The notes beneath the pieces were generated by a model. It saw only the letters and a program-made list of their open reading frames with translations, did no database searches and had not been told where the DNA came from. A DNA stretch of 8,244 nt. Source: Lentisphaeria bacterium. GTDB lineage: Bacteria > Verrucomicrobiota > Lentisphaeria > Oligosphaerales > JAFGRS01. The translations under genes and the position numbers were made by a program. The stretch is taken from assembly GCA_016935045.1 (NCBI GenBank), contig JAFGRS010000623.1, positions 1 through 8,244 of the forward strand, given 5' to 3'. Shown here in pieces: positions 6,741 through 8,244 of the stretch. Position 1 is the first letter of the stretch, and each line of letters opens with the position of its first letter.

Positions 6741-6839
6741 AGCGGTCTGCCGCTTCCACTTTCCTTGCGGCAGTGGATGTTCGGCTCCCCACCGTCGCGG
6801 GCACTACGGCCCAATGTGGGGCAATGTATGCGCTGCCGC
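6741..6839 (+). other. Nested, mutually exclusive stem set (candidate structured RNA)
   Basis: GCGGCAG (6767-6773) pairs with CTGCCGC (6833-6839). Inside it CCCCAC (6787-6792) pairs with GTGGGG (6816-6821), and inside that GGGC (6799-6802) pairs with GCCC (6809-6812): 7, 6 and 4 bp of perfect nested pairing. The same GCGGCAG can instead pair with an upstream CTGCCGC (6747-6753), whose CCGCT end can also close a local AGCGG/CCGCT hairpin (6741-6754). The local hairpin is followed by a pyrimidine run and may be a weak terminator for the synthetase-like gene. Confidence 0.4.
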
Positions 6840-6876
6840 CTCAGAGCCACCCAGGCAAACCGCGGGAAGATGAGTG

Positions 6877-6882
6877 TATAGT
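6877..6882 (+). promoter_or_regulatory. Possible -10 box for the secreted-protein gene
   Basis: TATAGT matches five of six consensus bases, in one of the few AT-rich spots of the window (TGAGTGTATAGTGTC). The -35 position (around 6854-6859, GGCAAA) is a poor match. A start near 6889 would give a leader of about 160 bases. Confidence 0.3.
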
Positions 6883-6930
6883 GTCAGCTGGGTGTTGTGC
6901 GACCTCTCCCGGTCACGGCCCTGGCGGTGT

Positions 6931-6979
6931 GCTCCGGGCTGGTGACGGGAGCAACGCCCGGGTGAGGTTCTTCCGGGCG
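6931..6979 (+). other. Two adjacent hairpins in the leader of the secreted-protein gene
   Basis: GCTCC (6931-6935) pairs with GGAGC (6948-6952). After two bases CGCCCGG (6955-6961) pairs perfectly with CCGGGCG (6973-6979) around an 11-base loop (GTGAGGTTCTT). They lie about 70 bases before the ribosome binding site and do not cover it. Confidence 0.35.
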
Positions 6980-7051
6980 CCGGGTCGCGATGGACTCCGT
7001 CGTCGACGCTTCCCCAACCACGGCACGACGGGCCTTCTTCCGGAGGTGCGG

Positions 7052-8244
7052 ATGAGAACCAGGCGCGTGTTCTTCCTGCTGCTCGCCCTGGTCGTATCCG
7101 CCGTTCCCCTGGCTTCGGTGCGGGGGGACCTCGCGGCAGACCGTATCGACAGCCTGCAACAGGACCAGGAGGCAATGGACGGGGAGACGGCCCGGGCCAT
7201 CGCCGCGTGGGCCCGCGACGCCCAGGCAACGGACAGCAGAACACACCTTGTCGAGGCCCTCGACCGTTGCGACGACCTGCTCGAACAGGCATCCTCGGCC
7301 AACACCGCCGCCGCGCTCGGGAAACGGGCCAGAACCGTCGCCGGCAAGGTCGCCGGACACCGCAGGAGGCTCCTCAAGGCCCTCGCCTCCCTGGACCGGG
7401 ACGATGCCAGGGCTTCGACCCTGCGCAAGGCCCTGGCGGCCTGCCCCAAATCATCTTCCCGCATCACCCGTGTCCTGGAGAAGATCCCCACGGCGGGACC
7501 CGCCGTCTTCCTCCGCGATACGGACACGCGGGAGCCCTGGGTCGTGGGACCCGGCGAAACCCTGCGCCTGACCGTGTGGGGCCTCGACGGGACGGGTGCA
7601 GCCTGCCCTGCCCCGCAGGCCGCCGTGAGTTGCCCCACCCCCGGTGTCGTCAACGGGCCTCCCGTCGTCACCGCCGGCCCCCCGCACTCGGTCAGCATCT
7701 CCTGCGGGAATGCACCGGGAGTGGCGGAAATCACCATTGCTGCGTGCGGGATCGTCCGCCGCGCCTTCGTCGCCAACCTGGGAACCGGCGAGCCGCTGCC
7801 GCCGCAGCCCGAGGTCCTGGCCATCGTGCCCACCCCAACCAGCCTCTGTACCGGGGGCGGCTGGCTGTGTTGGTCCGACGCAACCGACCAACCCGTCAAG
7901 ACCATGCCCACCACGGGAGGCGATGTCCAGGCCGCGGCAATCCGCCTGGTGCGACCGGAGCGTCTCTTCGCCTTCGACGATGGCCTCCTCGCCCTCGATA
8001 TCCGCGACGGTTTCAGCCCGGGCGGCGGTGTCGGATCGGGGGTGATCCGCGCCCTGCTCCGTTTCGACATTCCCAGCGGGTCCTGCCAGACTCTGCATCT
8101 GGCCGGCAATGCCGCCTTCGCCATCACGACCGACGTCGTCGTGCGAGACCACTGTGCGTGGTGGGTGACCGGCGAGAGTTCGCCGGATACCTACACCATC
8201 CAGTGCGTGCCGCTGGATGGATCCCCGCCCGCAGATGCCTACAC
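7052..8244 (+). CDS. Secreted multi-domain protein, 3' end outside the window
   Basis: Open from ATG 7052 to the right edge (397 codons, no stop), so it is partial. GGAGG at 7042-7046 lies five bases before the ATG. MRTRRVFFLLLALVVSAVPL gives a clear signal peptide, with likely cleavage between residues 21 and 27, so the protein is exported. Residues about 27-146 are almost wholly helical, charged and Ala-rich, with coiled-coil-like stretches (DRIDSLQQDQEAM, LDRCDDLLEQA, LRKALAACPKSSSRITRVLE). Residues about 150-242 look like a beta-sandwich (VVGPGETLRLTVWG, HSVSISCGNAPGVAEITIAACG) of the type seen in cell-surface Ig-like domains, with several Cys that may form disulphides. From about 255 on, strand-turn repeats (GGWLCWSDATD, RLFAFDDGLLALDIRDG, DVVVRDHCAWWVTG) suggest the first blades of a beta-propeller. 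No named family is recognised. A surface or periplasmic binding role is inference. Confidence 0.88.
   Translation, partial: MRTRRVFFLLLALVVSAVPLASVRGDLAADRIDSLQQDQEAMDGETARAIAAWARDAQATDSRTHLVEALDRCDDLLEQASSANTAAALGKRARTVAGKVAGHRRRLLKALASLDRDDARASTLRKALAACPKSSSRITRVLEKIPTAGPAVFLRDTDTREPWVVGPGETLRLTVWGLDGTGAACPAPQAAVSCPTPGVVNGPPVVTAGPPHSVSISCGNAPGVAEITIAACGIVRRAFVANLGTGEPLPPQPEVLAIVPTPTSLCTGGGWLCWSDATDQPVKTMPTTGGDVQAAAIRLVRPERLFAFDDGLLALDIRDGFSPGGGVGSGVIRALLRFDIPSGSCQTLHLAGNAAFAITTDVVVRDHCAWWVTGESSPDTYTIQCVPLDGSPPADAY

Larger units (their letters stand above)
6675..7051 (+). other. Long spacer without a gene, dense in inverted repeats
   Basis: Nothing in these 377 bases has convincing coding character. 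After a small hairpin CGGAA (6699-6703) / TTCCG (6710-6714) comes the nested fold at 6741-6839, then a possible -10 box near 6877, then two more hairpins in the presumed leader of the secreted-protein gene. No tRNA, riboswitch or attachment-site signature was recognised. Confidence 0.6.

Noticed and set aside
6684..6881. Possible 65-residue basic small protein
   Set aside because: There is no good ribosome binding site, and the frame mostly reads through inverted repeats and ends in the possible -10 box; composition gives no support.
6883..7051. Cyclic-di-GMP or cobalamin riboswitch in the leader of the secreted-protein gene
   Set aside because: Two hairpins are present, but the conserved sequence blocks of these classes are absent.
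6913..8127. Minus-strand open frame opposite the secreted-protein gene
   Set aside because: Ser/Arg/Pro-rich shadow with no domains, whereas the plus-strand frame has a ribosome site, a signal peptide and continuous domain-like sequence.

Overview
The window is a G+C-rich (roughly two-thirds G+C by eye) bacterial chromosome segment. It carries five protein genes, three sizeable structured spacers and a palindromic repeat cluster at the left edge. No rRNA, tRNA, transposase, phage or plasmid gene was seen. An FAD_oxidored-type flavoprotein, zinc-finger arrays joined to an SGNH domain, and a large secreted protein together would fit an environmental PVC-type bacterium (Lentisphaerota, Kiritimatiellota or Planctomycetota) or a similar uncultured phylum. 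That assignment is inference from gene style, not from a marker gene.

Layout. Positions 1-227 hold palindromic intergenic repeats and no gene. Positions 228-2264 (minus strand) encode a protein with eight tandem four-cysteine zinc-binding modules followed by an SGNH/GDSL-like domain whose catalytic serine position is glutamate. A divergent control region of about 320 bp separates it from a plus-strand pair. The first of the pair (2588-3295) is a small membrane-anchored protein with weak resemblance to a periplasmic sugar-binding-protein fold. The second (3301-4623) is an FAD-dependent oxidoreductase, and the two are almost certainly translated together. A hairpin-rich spacer (4624-4811) leads to an asparagine-synthetase-like protein (4812-6674) that lacks the N-terminal cysteine nucleophile and the acidic residue of the SG(D/E)G.DE motif. 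A second structured spacer (6675-7051) precedes a secreted protein (7052 onward) with a signal peptide, a helical region and beta-rich domains. It runs off the right edge.

How the genes work together is not clear. The small anchored protein and the flavoprotein form one translational unit. The zinc-array protein and the synthetase-like protein share a theme: recognisable enzyme folds with key catalytic residues replaced. The best candidates for undescribed biology are the zinc-array/pseudo-SGNH protein, the degenerate asparagine-synthetase homologue, and the nested, possibly switching RNA fold at 6741-6839.
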